32,330 bases of DNA from positions 1 through 32,330 of the forward strand of contig CACNEF010000013.1 of the NCBI GenBank assembly GCA_902619485.1, in the 5' to 3' direction. Source of the stretch: an uncultured SAR116 cluster alpha proteobacterium (GTDB lineage: Bacteria > Pseudomonadota > Alphaproteobacteria > Puniceispirillales > Marisalimonadaceae). This document shows positions 1 through 7,195 of the stretch, in pieces (positions within the stretch are counted from its first letter, which is position 1; each line of letters starts with the position of its first letter). The position numbers and the translations under genes were made by a program. Below the pieces are notes generated by a model that ran no database searches, was not told the origin of the DNA, and saw only the letters and a program-made list of their open reading frames with translations.

Positions 1-1
1 A

Positions 2-1057
2 GATTGTATGGATGTTGGGCCATTGAATGCATCGTCAATTCATTATTATGGTAGAAAAGGTAAAGATATAATCAATATTGCTAGGGAAAATATTAGTAAA
101 TTAATTAATACAAACAAGAATAATATAATTTTTACTGGTTCTGCAACAGAAGCTATTAATCTGCTATTTAGTAATTTTGAAACCATTGTCGTAAGTTCTG
201 TAGAACATTCTGCAGTGTTATCTTCATCTAGAAGTGGTCACATAATTCCCGTAAATCAAGATGGTGTCGTGGATTTAAATTTTCTTGAATTATATCTAAA
301 AAAATTGGTTAAAAATAATAAAAAAATATTAGTATCTGTGATGTGGGTAAATAATGAAACAGGCATTATACAGCCAATTGATCATGTTGTTGACATTGCT
401 AAAAAATTTGGATGTTTAGTTCATTGTGATGCTGCACAAGCACTTGGTAAAATTAAAATAAATCTTGAAGAAATAGAATTAGATTTTTTAACACTTTCAG
501 GTCACAAAATTGGTGCTCCAACTGGGATAGGAGCTTTGATTTATAATGACAAAATAGATTTGACACCACAGATTTTAGGTGGTGGACAAGAAAAAGGGAT
601 GAGAGCAGGAACAGAAAATATTCTTGGAATAAGAGGGTTCGGTGAGGCTGCTAAATTCATTATTAATGTAACTGAAAACAATTGTTCAAAAGTAAAATCT
701 CTTAGAGATTATTTTCAAGAAAAAATAAAGACTTTAAGTCCAGAAACAATTTTTTTTGGAGAAAAAGCAAATAGAGTTTCAAACACAATTTTAATGGCTC
801 TACCAAAAATACCTGGAGATTTAGCATTAATGAAATTAGATTTAGAATCGTTTGCAGTTAGTTCTGGTTCAGCTTGTAGTTCTGGTAAAGTTTCTAAAAG
901 TCACGTCGTTAGCGCAATGGGATATGATAATCTTGCTTCAAACTCTGTACGATTTTCTTTTCCTCCAAATGATGCTATTTTAAATACAGAAAACTTGATA
1001 ACTAGAAAAGAATTAGATAGGTTAGCGCTGTGTTGGTCAAATTTGCAATCAAAATAA
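2..1057 (+). CDS. iscS: Cysteine desulfurase (NifS/IscS family), 5' end cut by window
   Basis: PLP-dependent class V aminotransferase-fold enzyme that removes sulfur from L-cysteine and passes it as a persulfide to Fe-S or tRNA-thiolation partners. Numbered from the ATG at position 8: VEH (His67), NNETG (115-119), CDAAQ (Asp141), the PLP lysine in SGHK (Lys167), GGGQEKGMRAGTEN (191-204) and the catalytic cysteine in SGSACSSG (Cys290). The frame stays open to the window edge and the visible N-terminus starts at the conserved N-x-S-S-I-H segment, which lies about 25-30 residues into normal family members. The ATG at 8 is therefore probably internal and the real start lies upstream. Four bases separate it from the ferredoxin gene, and mnmA follows, so a role supplying sulfur for s2U34 in tRNA is likely. 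It may also serve general Fe-S assembly; no isc or suf scaffold gene is visible. Confidence 0.93.
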   Translation, partial: DCMDVGPLNASSIHYYGRKGKDIINIARENISKLINTNKNNIIFTGSATEAINLLFSNFETIVVSSVEHSAVLSSSRSGHIIPVNQDGVVDLNFLELYLKKLVKNNKKILVSVMWVNNETGIIQPIDHVVDIAKKFGCLVHCDAAQALGKIKINLEEIELDFLTLSGHKIGAPTGIGALIYNDKIDLTPQILGGGQEKGMRAGTENILGIRGFGEAAKFIINVTENNCSKVKSLRDYFQEKIKTLSPETIFFGEKANRVSNTILMALPKIPGDLALMKLDLESFAVSSGSACSSGKVSKSHVVSAMGYDNLASNSVRFSFPPNDAILNTENLITRKELDRLALCWSNLQSK

Positions 1058-1061
1058 TGAT

Positions 1062-1385
1062 ATGGAGTCTAATGTGACAAAACTTGTATTTGTTAATTCA
1101 GATGGCAATGAAAAATCTGTAGAAGTAGAAAATGGATTATCTTTAATGGAAGTGGCCAGAGATAATGATTTAGGAATAGAAGGGACTTGCGGAGGATCAA
1201 TCTCCTGTTGTACTTGTCACGTTATCATTGATAAAGAATGGTTTTCGATTGTTGGAGGTCCTAATCCAGATGAAGAAGATATGCTAGATTTAGCTGATGG
1301 ATTAAAACCAACTTCTCGATTAGGGTGTCAAATTGAAGTTACTGACAAACTTGATGGTTTAAGAGTTTTAATTCCTGAAGAGTAA
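1062..1385 (+). CDS. [2Fe-2S] ferredoxin, adrenodoxin type
   Basis: A 107-residue electron carrier of the adrenodoxin/Isc-ferredoxin family. Cluster ligands are visible as C-x5-C-x2-C-x36-C: Cys43, Cys49, Cys52 and Cys89, with an extra Cys50 next to the second ligand. The flanking segments GTCGG and SRLGCQI are typical, as is the acidic stretch PDEEDMLD (69-76) that binds reductase partners in this family. It lies 4 nt after the cysteine desulfurase and 5 nt before mnmA, so the three are almost surely co-transcribed. The likely role is supplying electrons for Fe-S assembly or persulfide chemistry; the specific partner is inferred from position only. Confidence 0.92.
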   Translation: MESNVTKLVFVNSDGNEKSVEVENGLSLMEVARDNDLGIEGTCGGSISCCTCHVIIDKEWFSIVGGPNPDEEDMLDLADGLKPTSRLGCQIEVTDKLDGLRVLIPEE

Positions 1386-1390
1386 GGTTA

Positions 1391-2581
1391 ATGATCAATA
1401 TTAACCATATCATAAAAGAAATGGATTTAGAGGGTAATCCATCCAATCATCGTGTAGTTGTAGCCATGTCTGGCGGCGTAGATTCTTCTGTAACTGCTGC
1501 TTTACTTGTTGAAGCTGGTTTTGAAGTGGTTGGTTTAACCATGCAACTTTATGATTACGGCAAAGCTCTTCAAAAAAAAGGGGCATGTTGCGCTGGGTCT
1601 GATATTAATGATGCTAGAGAAGTTTCTAGTAAACTTGGTATTCCTCATTATGTTTTGGATTATGAAAGTATTTTCCAAGATCAAGTTATTAATGACTTTG
1701 CAGATTCTTACCTAAGAGGTGAAACACCAATTCCTTGCGTAAGATGTAATCAGACAGTAAAATTTACAGATATGTTTAGTAGAGCAAAATACCTTGGTGC
1801 TAGCGCGATGGCCACTGGACATTATATTAGAAGAAAAACAAAATTAGGTATTCCAAGCCTGCACACAGGAATAGACCTCTCAAAAGATCAATCTTATTTT
1901 TTATTTGCTACAACCAAAAATCAATTAGAATTTGTTAGGTTTCCTCTTGGGTCGTTAACAAAAGATGAAACTAGATCTGTTGCAAAACGTCATGGTCTAA
2001 ATGTCGCAAATAAACCTGATAGCCAAGATATATGTTTTGTGCCTGAGGGTAAATATGCAGATGTAGTAAGAAAATTAAGACCAGGAAGCATTGAGATAGG
2101 TAATATAATTGATGTAAACGGAAATATTTTAGGTAAACATAACGGTATAATTGACTTCACTGTTGGTCAAAGAAAAGGGATTGGTGTTGGTGGTAGAAAA
2201 GGGGTGGATGATAGTAATAGTATTTTATATGTAATTTCTCTTGATACAGAAAATAACAATGTAATTGTTGGCCCTAAAGAATTTTTATCGTGTAATAAAA
2301 TTAAAATATCAGATTGTAACTGGTTAATAGATATTCTAAATGAAACAGAATTTAGGGTATTAGTTAAGTTAAGAAATTCTTCTCAACCAATAACTGGAAC
2401 TATTAAAGTTAATTTTGATAATAGTTTTGTTTATCTAACATTTGATGAACCTCAATTGGGTGTTTCAACTGGTCAAGCTGCTGTATTTTACAATATTAAA
2501 GAAAGTTCTCATATATTAGGTGGTGGGTGGATAACAGAAGCTCCTAATAAATCAGCTGATATTAAATTTTATAATGCATAA
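1391..2581 (+). CDS. mnmA: tRNA-specific 2-thiouridylase MnmA
   Basis: Cytoplasmic enzyme that adenylates U34 of tRNA-Lys, -Glu and -Gln and inserts sulfur to give 2-thiouridine. The PP-loop SGGVDSS is at residues 27-33. The C-V-R-C-N segment carries Cys119, in the place of the catalytic cysteine of E. coli MnmA, and SQDICF carries Cys215, the persulfide-carrying cysteine. ATGHY (141-145), GQRKGIGVGG and the C-terminal LGGGWI are also conserved. The length, 396 residues, is slightly above the usual 360-370 because of a roughly 20-residue N-terminal lead before the PP-loop, common in alphaproteobacterial members. Its place directly behind a cysteine desulfurase suggests a dedicated or shared sulfur donor. 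It overlaps the next gene by 8 nt. Confidence 0.96.
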   Translation: MININHIIKEMDLEGNPSNHRVVVAMSGGVDSSVTAALLVEAGFEVVGLTMQLYDYGKALQKKGACCAGSDINDAREVSSKLGIPHYVLDYESIFQDQVINDFADSYLRGETPIPCVRCNQTVKFTDMFSRAKYLGASAMATGHYIRRKTKLGIPSLHTGIDLSKDQSYFLFATTKNQLEFVRFPLGSLTKDETRSVAKRHGLNVANKPDSQDICFVPEGKYADVVRKLRPGSIEIGNIIDVNGNILGKHNGIIDFTVGQRKGIGVGGRKGVDDSNSILYVISLDTENNNVIVGPKEFLSCNKIKISDCNWLIDILNETEFRVLVKLRNSSQPITGTIKVNFDNSFVYLTFDEPQLGVSTGQAAVFYNIKESSHILGGGWITEAPNKSADIKFYNA

Positions 2582-3224
2582 ATTAGATCATATTGTGTTT
2601 GGGGCTTTCACTTTAGAAGAAGGAACTGAATTCGTTGAAAATATACTTCAAGCAAAGCTAAGTGATATTGGTTATCATAAAGATATGGGAACTCATAATA
2701 GAGTGATAAGAATAAGTGAAAGGGTTTACCTAGAAGTAATTGCAATTGATCCTAAAATAAGCAAATTAAATAACAGAAAATGGTTCAACTTAGATGATTT
2801 AAATTTACAATCTAAATTAAAAAAATCACCGCAAATTATTGGTTATGTAATTGAAAATACTGATATTAGCATTAAAAAGTATTATGATTCTTTTTTTTTA
2901 GCGTCGCGTGGTAATTATAAATGGCAATTTGCAATGCCAACGTTTAAAAATAATATTTTAGATAGTGAAATTATAGAAGCAGGAATCATCCCTAGTTTAA
3001 TTTCTTGGAAAAGTGATAAGCCAGTATATCAAATGAAAAAAAATCAATTTGAACTAATTAGCTTTGAGATTTGGCTTTCAGAATCGCAACAACATTTTAA
3101 TACTTTTTTTAAAACTTTTGGTGAAATTGAATATGTTTCAGTTTCAATGGCAACAGAAGAAGAGCCTTCAATTTTTAAGTTAAAACTCAAAGATAATTTT
3201 AGGGATATAGTTATTTCATTATAA
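2574..3224 (+). CDS. VOC/glyoxalase-like domain protein
   Basis: A 216-residue cytoplasmic protein with the N-terminal pattern of the Glyoxalase_3-like group of the vicinal oxygen chelate superfamily: LDHIVFGA (4-11, candidate metal-ligand His6), then GTHNRVIRIS and YLEVIAIDP, a typical beta-strand end with an acidic ligand. No substrate can be read from sequence; members of this group are mostly uncharacterised. Its start overlaps the mnmA stop by 8 nt, so translation is probably coupled and the gene belongs to the sulfur-relay operon. A functional link to tRNA thiolation is not established. The family call is reasonable; the activity is unknown. Confidence 0.75.
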   Translation: MHKLDHIVFGAFTLEEGTEFVENILQAKLSDIGYHKDMGTHNRVIRISERVYLEVIAIDPKISKLNNRKWFNLDDLNLQSKLKKSPQIIGYVIENTDISIKKYYDSFFLASRGNYKWQFAMPTFKNNILDSEIIEAGIIPSLISWKSDKPVYQMKKNQFELISFEIWLSESQQHFNTFFKTFGEIEYVSVSMATEEEPSIFKLKLKDNFRDIVISL

Positions 3225-3247
3225 AATATAATTATGAATGTAATTAC

Positions 3248-3276
3248 TTGACTACAAAATAAATTATATTTAGTAA
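3248..3276 (+). promoter_or_regulatory. Candidate promoter of tRNA-Met
   Basis: TTGACT at 3248-3253 is one base off the sigma-70 -35 consensus, followed 17 nt later by TAGTAA at 3271-3276, a poor -10 match. This would start transcription around 3283, just before the tRNA at 3291. The -10 match is weak and the region is AT-rich, so this is only a candidate. Confidence 0.35.
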
Positions 3277-3290
3277 CTACTTTTATGAAA

Positions 3291-3367
3291 GGCGGAGTAG
3301 CTCAGCTGGTTAGAGCACCGGAATCATAATCCGGGTGTCGGGGGTTCAAGTCCCTCCTCCGCTACCA
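3291..3367 (+). tRNA. tRNA-Met (CAU), elongator
   Basis: Full cloverleaf with encoded CCA. The acceptor pairs GGCGGAG with CTCCGCT (G1 with U72), discriminator A, then CCA. The anticodon stem CCGGA/TCCGG encloses the 7-nt loop ATCATAA with anticodon CAT. The T arm has GGGGG, loop TTCAAGT and CCCTC. The first pair is not the C-A mismatch of initiator tRNA, and the anticodon stem lacks the three stacked G-C pairs of initiators. The sequence closely resembles alphaproteobacterial elongator tRNA-Met rather than tRNA-Ile2, although CAU alone cannot exclude the lysidine-modified Ile form. Confidence 0.95.
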
Positions 3368-3487
3368 ATAATTCATTGAAAAATAAATCAGTTTTTAATT
3401 TTCATTAATAATTCATATACTACTACATAAAACGAGTTTAATGACGTATTATCTTAAAATGATAAATTATAAGCTTTGGAGTTTGTT

Positions 3488-3712
3488 ATGTCAGTTTATG
3501 CAATAAAAGTATGGTTGTCAAAAAGTGAAAAAGATTGGTTTCTCTATAAAGATTTGGAAGATCATGTTGTACATACATGGAGTAGAAGGGAAAAAGCTGA
3601 AGAGGTTATGAACCTTTTAACGTGTCATAAAGCTGAAATTACGGAAGAGATACCAGCTTCAGCTCTAGCTAGATCTACTGAAAAAAAACAAAAATTAAAA
3701 GTTGAAATCTAA
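3488..3712 (+). CDS. Small protein of unknown function
   Basis: A 74-residue soluble protein I do not recognise. An in-frame TTG lies at 3476, but GGAG at 3478-3481 sits 6 nt before the ATG at 3488, so that ATG is chosen. The N-terminus (YAIKVWL) looks like a beta-strand; a predicted helix with SRREKAEEVMN follows, and the C-terminus is lysine-rich (KKQKLKVEI). There is one cysteine and no membrane segment. It follows the tRNA by 120 nt and precedes another small unknown gene by 12 nt. The clear ribosome binding site and ordinary amino-acid composition support it as real. Confidence 0.6.
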   Translation: MSVYAIKVWLSKSEKDWFLYKDLEDHVVHTWSRREKAEEVMNLLTCHKAEITEEIPASALARSTEKKQKLKVEI

Positions 3713-3724
3713 TAATTATTCTAA

Positions 3725-4021
3725 GTGGAACAATCAAATAGAAATGATTGGAATGTAAGATTTGAGGTTACATTTTATGGTAATGATCCAAACAAAGGAT
3801 CATTTAGAGAAATTAGAGAAGATAATATAGTTTTTAACGATGAATTCGAAATTGAAAATAAATTACCATTTAATAGTGCTGCAAATGTTGAAATTAACTT
3901 TTTAATTTGGGTCGACACATTACCAATTGAAAAGCTAACAAAATTACCTCATGATTATAAAGATCCAAAAATTAAGTATGATAAAGAATCAATTGAAGTT
4001 TTAGAAGTTAAAAATTTATAG
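3725..4021 (+). CDS. Small acidic protein of unknown function
   Basis: A 98-residue protein not assigned to any family here. A stop codon lies immediately before the GTG at 3725, and there is no internal ATG, so GTG is the natural start; no good Shine-Dalgarno is visible. The composition is polar and acidic, with alternating hydrophobic residues suggesting beta structure (VRFEVTFYG, AANVEINFLIWV), no cysteine and no signal peptide. It sits 12 nt after the previous small gene and probably shares its transcript. It could be a false call, but the frame is open across a region with no competing ORF. Confidence 0.5.
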   Translation: MEQSNRNDWNVRFEVTFYGNDPNKGSFREIREDNIVFNDEFEIENKLPFNSAANVEINFLIWVDTLPIEKLTKLPHDYKDPKIKYDKESIEVLEVKNL

Positions 4022-4056
4022 TCTTGAAAAGATAATAAGTTAGGAGGTTAATTATT

Positions 4057-4458
4057 ATGAATATAAAAGGAGGATGCTATTGTAGTGCGATAAGATATGA
4101 ATCTAAAGGAGAAGTTCAAGCCTCTATACAATGTCATTGTAGAGAATGCCAATATATAACCGGTGGTAATCCTAACGTTATTATGATAATGCCACTTGAA
4201 GGATTTAAATTTGTTAGTGGAAAACCAAAAGAGTTTAAAAGAAGTGATTTAGAAAACGCTGTTACCAGACTTTTTTGTGATAAATGTGGAACGGCAATTG
4301 GAACAAGAAATCCAATGAGACCAGGATCAATAATTTTGAAAGTTGGTACGTTTGATGACCCATCAATTTTTGATCCTAAAATAGCAATTTTTACAATTGA
4401 TAAACAAAAATTTCACCATATAGACGATAATTTAAAATGTTTTGATAAAAGACCTTAA
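4057..4458 (+). CDS. GFA/CENP-V family zinc protein
   Basis: A 133-residue protein of the glutathione-dependent formaldehyde-activating (GFA, Mss4-like) family. The zinc ligand pattern is complete: C-x-C at Cys7/Cys9, CHC-x2-C at Cys26/Cys28/Cys31 and C-x2-C at Cys74/Cys77. In Gfa itself these bind zinc and glutathione, but many single-domain members have no proven formaldehyde activity, so substrate is left open. A strong ribosome binding site (AGGAGG around 4042-4047) precedes the ATG, suggesting this is the first gene of the transcript running to 7906. The glycosyltransferase starts 16 nt after its stop. Confidence 0.85.
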   Translation: MNIKGGCYCSAIRYESKGEVQASIQCHCRECQYITGGNPNVIMIMPLEGFKFVSGKPKEFKRSDLENAVTRLFCDKCGTAIGTRNPMRPGSIILKVGTFDDPSIFDPKIAIFTIDKQKFHHIDDNLKCFDKRP

Positions 4459-4474
4459 AACAAAAAAATTATTT

Positions 4475-5344
4475 ATGTCAAATATCCAAAATTTTGCGGA
4501 CATTTCTATTGTAATACCCTCATATAACAGATGTGAATTTTTAAAGAGAGCTATAAATTCTGTTTTAGGCCAAACTATTAATGTTAGAGAAATTATTTTA
4601 GTTGACAATGGATCAACAGATAATACATATGAAACTATATCCTCATTATTTCCTGAAATAACATATATTTATGAAAAGAGAAAAGGTGTAAGTATTGCTA
4701 GAAACGTAGGAATAAAAAATTGTCACTCAACCTGGATTGCTTTTTTAGATTCTGATGATGCTTGGGAACCACAAAAATTAGAAAAACAACTTTTTTTCTC
4801 AAACAATAACAACAAAAAATACAGGCTTATTCATACGAATGAAATTTGGTATAAAAATAATAAATTTCAAAATCAACTAAAAAAACATGAAAAATCAGGT
4901 GGAGATATTTTTCAAAAATCTCTTCAACTATGTTGTATTTCTCCAAGTAGTACTTTTATTAAAAAAGAAGTTTTTAATGATTATGGTTTTTTTGATGAAA
5001 GTTTAGAAGTTTGTGAAGATTATGATATGTGGATAAGAATAACATCCAAAGAAGAGGTTGGTTTTTTAGATAATCCATTAGTAGTAAAATATGGAGGACA
5101 TGATGATCAACTTTCAAAAAAATATTGGGGAATGGATAGATTTAGAATTAAATCTCTTGAAAAAAATTTAAAAAATGACTGGTTTACTGCAGAGCAAAAA
5201 AAAAGTGTTATGAATATACTCATTAAAAAATTATCTATCATATCAAATGGAGCAAAAAAAAGAGATAATGAAGAAATTTATAGAAAATATAAAGACAAAT
5301 TGAATTACTGGTCATTAGAATTAGATAAATTTAAAAATGAATAA
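4475..5344 (+). CDS. Glycosyltransferase family 2
   Basis: A 289-residue GT-A-fold transferase that moves a sugar from a nucleotide-sugar donor; acceptor unknown. ISIVIPSYNR (10-19) opens the nucleotide-binding domain, VDNGSTD (43-49) follows, KGVSIARNVGI (70-80) is the typical middle segment, and LDSDDAW (91-97) is the metal-binding DxD region. A C-terminal C-E-D-Y-D-M-W is the usual catalytic E-D box. An upstream in-frame TTG at 4442 would add 11 residues and overlap the GFA gene, but the ATG at 4475 places the domain start normally. There is no membrane segment. It overlaps the nucleoside phosphorylase-like gene by 8 nt, which is unexpected company for a surface-polysaccharide enzyme. Confidence 0.88.
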   Translation: MSNIQNFADISIVIPSYNRCEFLKRAINSVLGQTINVREIILVDNGSTDNTYETISSLFPEITYIYEKRKGVSIARNVGIKNCHSTWIAFLDSDDAWEPQKLEKQLFFSNNNNKKYRLIHTNEIWYKNNKFQNQLKKHEKSGGDIFQKSLQLCCISPSSTFIKKEVFNDYGFFDESLEVCEDYDMWIRITSKEEVGFLDNPLVVKYGGHDDQLSKKYWGMDRFRIKSLEKNLKNDWFTAEQKKSVMNILIKKLSIISNGAKKRDNEEIYRKYKDKLNYWSLELDKFKNE

Positions 5345-6188
5345 TTTAAAAAAAACAAAAAATTCTATTAGATGGGTCATAGCTTTAAAGGAAGAAGCTC
5401 AAGTAATTCTAGATTACTACAAACTAAAGCCTATTAATGAAAAAACTATTTACCCAATTTATAAGAATGAAGAAGAGACACACTGGTTAATTATATGTGG
5501 AATTGGTCGAAATAATGCAGCTGCCTCAACTGCTTATCTTTATGCATATAGTAATGCATCAAACTATACATCATGGATAAATATAGGAATTGCTGGATCC
5601 GGTAAGGGTAATTATGGAGACTTATATCTTGTAGATAAAATTTCAACTTATCAAAGAAAAAAAAGTACTTTTCCATCAACACTACCAAAGGCAAATTTAC
5701 CAAAGATGCATTTATTTACATCTGATATTCCGATATCAGATTATTCAACTTGTGAGTTAATTGACATGGAAGGGAGTGCTTTTTTTGATATTGCTAGTAA
5801 GTTAACATCTAAAGAATTTATTTGTTTAATGAAGGTAATATCTGATGGCCCAGAAAATGATATTAAAGAAATAACTAGGTCAAAAATAAGTAATTTAATA
5901 AAAGAAAATCTCTTGAAGATTATTGATGTAATTTCATATTATGAAAGACTCTCTGAAGAAGAGTTTAAAATAATTGATAAGCCTAAATTATTTAATGAAA
6001 TCAAATCAAAATGGCATTTTTCAGCAACACAATCTTATCGACTTGAGACTTTGCTCAGGCGTATTGAAATTTTTTGTAATAAAAAAGATATAGAAAAAGC
6101 AATAAAAAATTGTGAAACATCTAATTCTGTTATTAATGTTTTAAATACGAAGATAAAAAATAATTTAGTAAATTGGAGTAAATTTTGA
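5337..6188 (+). CDS. Nucleoside phosphorylase-family protein (MTA/SAH nucleosidase-like)
   Basis: PNP_UDP-superfamily protein, 283 residues. NIGIAGSG (82-89) is the ribose/phosphate-site glycine segment, DMEGSAFFD (143-151) carries the Met-Glu pair that contacts the ribose, and KVISDG (166-171) carries Asp170, the place of the catalytic aspartate of MTA/SAH nucleosidases. The phosphorylase-like domain ends near residue 200; a lysine-rich, probably helical extension of about 85 residues of unknown role follows. The gene overlaps the radical SAM gene by 4 nt. MTA/SAH nucleosidases also hydrolyse 5'-deoxyadenosine, the usual by-product of radical SAM enzymes, so removal of that product is one idea; another is cleavage of a modified nucleoside. 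Neither is shown by sequence. Confidence 0.78.
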   Translation: MNNLKKTKNSIRWVIALKEEAQVILDYYKLKPINEKTIYPIYKNEEETHWLIICGIGRNNAAASTAYLYAYSNASNYTSWINIGIAGSGKGNYGDLYLVDKISTYQRKKSTFPSTLPKANLPKMHLFTSDIPISDYSTCELIDMEGSAFFDIASKLTSKEFICLMKVISDGPENDIKEITRSKISNLIKENLLKIIDVISYYERLSEEEFKIIDKPKLFNEIKSKWHFSATQSYRLETLLRRIEIFCNKKDIEKAIKNCETSNSVINVLNTKIKNNLVNWSKF

Positions 6189-7177
6189 TTGAAACAATAT
6201 ACGTTGAAGACGCAATTCAAAACCATCCAAAAACAAAATTTATTTTAAATAAATTTAAAAAATCCAGAATTATATCAATAAATAAATATGGAGAAATATT
6301 TAATAAAAGAAATCAAAATTTTAGAATTCAAAAAGCTAATCCTTGTTTAATCCTCGCTCATAAAAAAGATAATTTTGTATTACCAGCACCCGAAGGATTT
6401 GGGATAGGCTCATCAAAAAATTTTTATTTTTCACATATGTATAATTGTATTTATGATTGTAGATATTGCTTTTTGCAGGGAATGTATTCTTCAGCTAACT
6501 ATGTAATCTTTGTTAACTTTGAAGATTTTGATATTTCAATTAAAAAAATTATAGAAAACAATGTAGATTCAAAAGTAACTTTTTTTTCTGGTTATGATTG
6601 TGACTCACTTGCACTTGAGAATGTTACTGGATTTGCAAAACATATTTTATCAATTTTTAGAAAATACCCTCAAATTGAAATAGAATTTAGAACAAAAAGT
6701 CTTCAAAAAGAACCATTTTTGTCAGCAAAACCTATGCGAAATGTAATTTTAGCTTATAGTCTAATGCCAGAATTAATGTCAAATTCGTTAGATAACAAAG
6801 CGCCTTCGATTTCAAAACGTATTAGTGTTATTTCTGAATTAGCTTTAAAAGGTTGGAAGATAGGTTTAAGATTTGATCCATTAATACATGGTGAAAATTG
6901 GAAAGAATTGTATAAAGAACTTTTAGAAAATATTTACAACAATATCTTTCTTGATAATTTACATTCTGTTAGCTTTGGCTCATTAAGATTTCCAAAGAGA
7001 ATGTTTAAGGATATTTTTAAACTTTATCCACATGAGCCATTATTTACTAGTCCATTATCTCTTAATAATAAAATGATATCATATGATATTGATATAGAGG
7101 AAGAAATGACTTCATTTTGTAAAAATTTATCATTAAAGTATATAAATGAAGATCAAATATTTAAATGTTCTATCTAA
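6185..7177 (+). CDS. Spore photoproduct lyase-like radical SAM protein
   Basis: A 330-residue radical SAM protein of the SPL family, which in spore formers reverses the thymine dimer-like spore photoproduct. The 4Fe-4S motif is C-x3-C-x2-C at Cys88, Cys92 and Cys95 (DCRYCFLQG). Cys139, in YDCDSLALENVTG, lies 44 residues after the last cluster cysteine, matching the hydrogen-donor cysteine of Bacillus SPL (Cys141, 43 residues after Cys98), with similar local sequence. The position after the last cluster cysteine is Phe96, where Bacillus SPL has a tyrosine. The start is TTG, with GGAG at 6175-6178, six bases upstream. It overlaps the nucleosidase-like gene by 4 nt. No sporulation gene is present, so the substrate is open: another DNA photolesion or a free nucleotide. 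Confidence 0.85.
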   Translation: MIETIYVEDAIQNHPKTKFILNKFKKSRIISINKYGEIFNKRNQNFRIQKANPCLILAHKKDNFVLPAPEGFGIGSSKNFYFSHMYNCIYDCRYCFLQGMYSSANYVIFVNFEDFDISIKKIIENNVDSKVTFFSGYDCDSLALENVTGFAKHILSIFRKYPQIEIEFRTKSLQKEPFLSAKPMRNVILAYSLMPELMSNSLDNKAPSISKRISVISELALKGWKIGLRFDPLIHGENWKELYKELLENIYNNIFLDNLHSVSFGSLRFPKRMFKDIFKLYPHEPLFTSPLSLNNKMISYDIDIEEEMTSFCKNLSLKYINEDQIFKCSI

Positions 7178-7195
7178 GTTTATTGGTAATTTTTT

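Noticed and set aside
3291-3367. tRNA-Met as attachment site of an integrated element
   Set aside because: No integrase and no second copy of the tRNA 3' end were seen downstream, so no island boundary can be drawn.
5491-5703. Minus-strand 70-residue frame inside the nucleosidase-like gene
   Set aside because: Shadow frame with an atypical Phe/Tyr/His-rich composition and no supporting signal.
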